64,000 nucleotides of DNA from Odiellus spinosus. Its lineage: Eukaryota > Arthropoda > Arachnida > Opiliones > Phalangiidae. The stretch is from positions 16,041,187 to 16,105,186 of the forward strand of contig OY987228.1 in assembly GCA_963920705.1 (NCBI GenBank). The letters run 5' to 3'. Each line of letters opens with the position of its first letter. Within the stretch, counting starts at the first letter, position 1. Shown here piece by piece: positions 62,801 to 64,000 of the stretch. Below the pieces are notes generated by a model. It had not been told where the DNA came from, searched no databases, and saw nothing but the letters and a program-made list of their open reading frames with translations. Both the position numbers and the translations under genes were made by a program.

Positions 62801-64000
62801 ATAGAACTTAAGGAGTTACGAACTTACAACATATTGACATCTACTAATAATTCTTAGAGAAAGAATGAGACTACGTTCGTCTCTATCGCATTCTCCGAGT
62901 GAAAAAAAAGCGAGCTGTTGGAGAGTAAAAAAAGAGGCGCGGTATCCCTTTTGGCCTAGAGAGAGAAATCAATCAAAAACGGTACATTCCGCTCGGAGAA
63001 GCAACACATGCCTATAGCCCCATCCCATCCTATCCCGCACACCATCCCAACTCCATCCTCTTTCTCTCGGGGTCTTAGGGGGGCTATACATTCGGGGAGA
63101 GGGTTTACCTATCCCTTCGAGGGTTCAGAAACCGAACATACCTTTATAAGGTCGAGAAGAGAGAGAGACAGAGAAAAATAAGAAAAGGTAAGGATGAAGG
63201 AAGAGCCTGAGCTTGGGAGGACAGAGAAAGAAGCGAGCGAAGGTGGAAGTAGAAGAAAAAATATATATTTGGGTGATGTTGAAGTTGAGGGTTCGCCTTG
63301 CATTGGCGAATCCCGATTGGCGAGTGCGCCTGGGATGATAACACGCGTCGACGGCGGATACATCGTGCAGTGTTGGTGCTCTTGGTACTCCTATAGACTG
63401 CCTCTAACTTCCATATTAATATATATATATAGATGAGAGAGAGAGAGCGAGAGAGCAAAGAGGATAGAGCTAGAATGATGGAAAAAACTTTCCTCTCTCT
63501 CCTCTTCTCTGTTGCGGGTCACTCGAGAAAATAAGTAATCGAGAAAGGCACACGTTATTGGACGCTTCAACTCAAGGAGTTTCCTCCAGAAATCCTCGAT
63601 AACATATTAGCCCAAACTCAGTTTCTTATACTGTACTTTATATAGTTCTGGGTAACTATGCAATTATTTCACGGAATAGAACCCCCCTCCCCCCTTAAAA
63701 AAGAAAAACAGGCCTAACTCACGATAGTTCTCCTTTCCCAAAACAAAGATCCATTATTAGAATACTATAAACATAAACTATCCAAACATTGATGGTGTAG
63801 AAGGAATAAGATAGAAATGAATACTTTATAATGAGCAAAGAATAAAATTTCAAGACACTTTAATAGAAAACAAAATGGAGTATGTTCATTTTAGTCTACT
63901 TTGGTTCATATAATATAAATAGCTTAAACGGATTGATATAGATTGCTTAATCTAATAAAATAGAAGGTAGTCAGTGATGTTTCAACACGCAAACCTGTAC
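59821..64000. other. No recognisable gene
   Basis: AT-rich to about 61800, then mixed. G+C- and GA-richer patches lie at 61980-62150 and 62880-63500, including gagagagagag and tatatata runs near 63420-63450. A variant of acacctatcttaatagat at 61646 faces a loose complement ending at 61727. Overlapping frames at 63109-63458 on both strands are low-complexity and unsupported. Confidence 0.5.

Overview
The window looks like nuclear DNA from an AT-rich invertebrate metazoan. CpG is not obviously depleted, which would fit an arthropod, but nothing here fixes the species. About 90% of it is intergenic or intronic DNA in which I recognise no host gene, tRNA, rRNA or bacterial-type operon. The short open frames outside the transposon at 49.2-54.5 kb are overlapping, low-complexity, and match no family I know.

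The one clear coding locus lies at 49207-54467. Two copies of a class II DNA transposon gene sit head to head, forming an inverted repeat with arms of about 2.28 kb (49207-51490 and 52185-54467) and a 694-bp centre. The protein is a DDE_Tnp_4-type transposase preceded by a helix-turn-helix and two Cys-rich zinc modules, and it ends in a SWIM-like CxCx9CxH finger. The left (minus) copy is full length, about 730 codons, but a one-base difference in an A/T run (8 versus 7) breaks its frame. The right (plus) copy has an intact frame through the catalytic and SWIM parts but lacks the first roughly 186 residues of the native protein. A transcript across the centre would fold into a long hairpin.

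The other recognisable content is non-coding repeats. From left to right these are: a foldback element at 3411-3592 with a relative at 59626-59820; a ~155-bp tandem repeat at 4988-5345; a 37-bp minisatellite of 27 units at 10483-11489, graded from divergent units on the left to near-identical ones on the right; a 418-bp MITE at 19606-20023 with 41-bp terminal inverted repeats; two oppositely oriented copies of a ~316-bp foldback MITE at 29146-29462 and 57248-57562; three copies of a SINE- or MITE-like family (19188, 40097, 46931); two copies of an AATCGATT-rich family (18691, 31462); a decayed AT-rich tandem array near 22 kb; duplicated blocks at 34.8 and 42.6 kb; and a perfect 18-bp-stem hairpin at 48745-48798. 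All three MITE insertions are flanked by perfect 7-bp direct repeats.

There are no functional gene interactions to describe beyond the transposon pair. The most interesting signals are the head-to-head transposase palindrome, the p53-consensus-like minisatellite, and the MITEs that share 7-bp target duplications.
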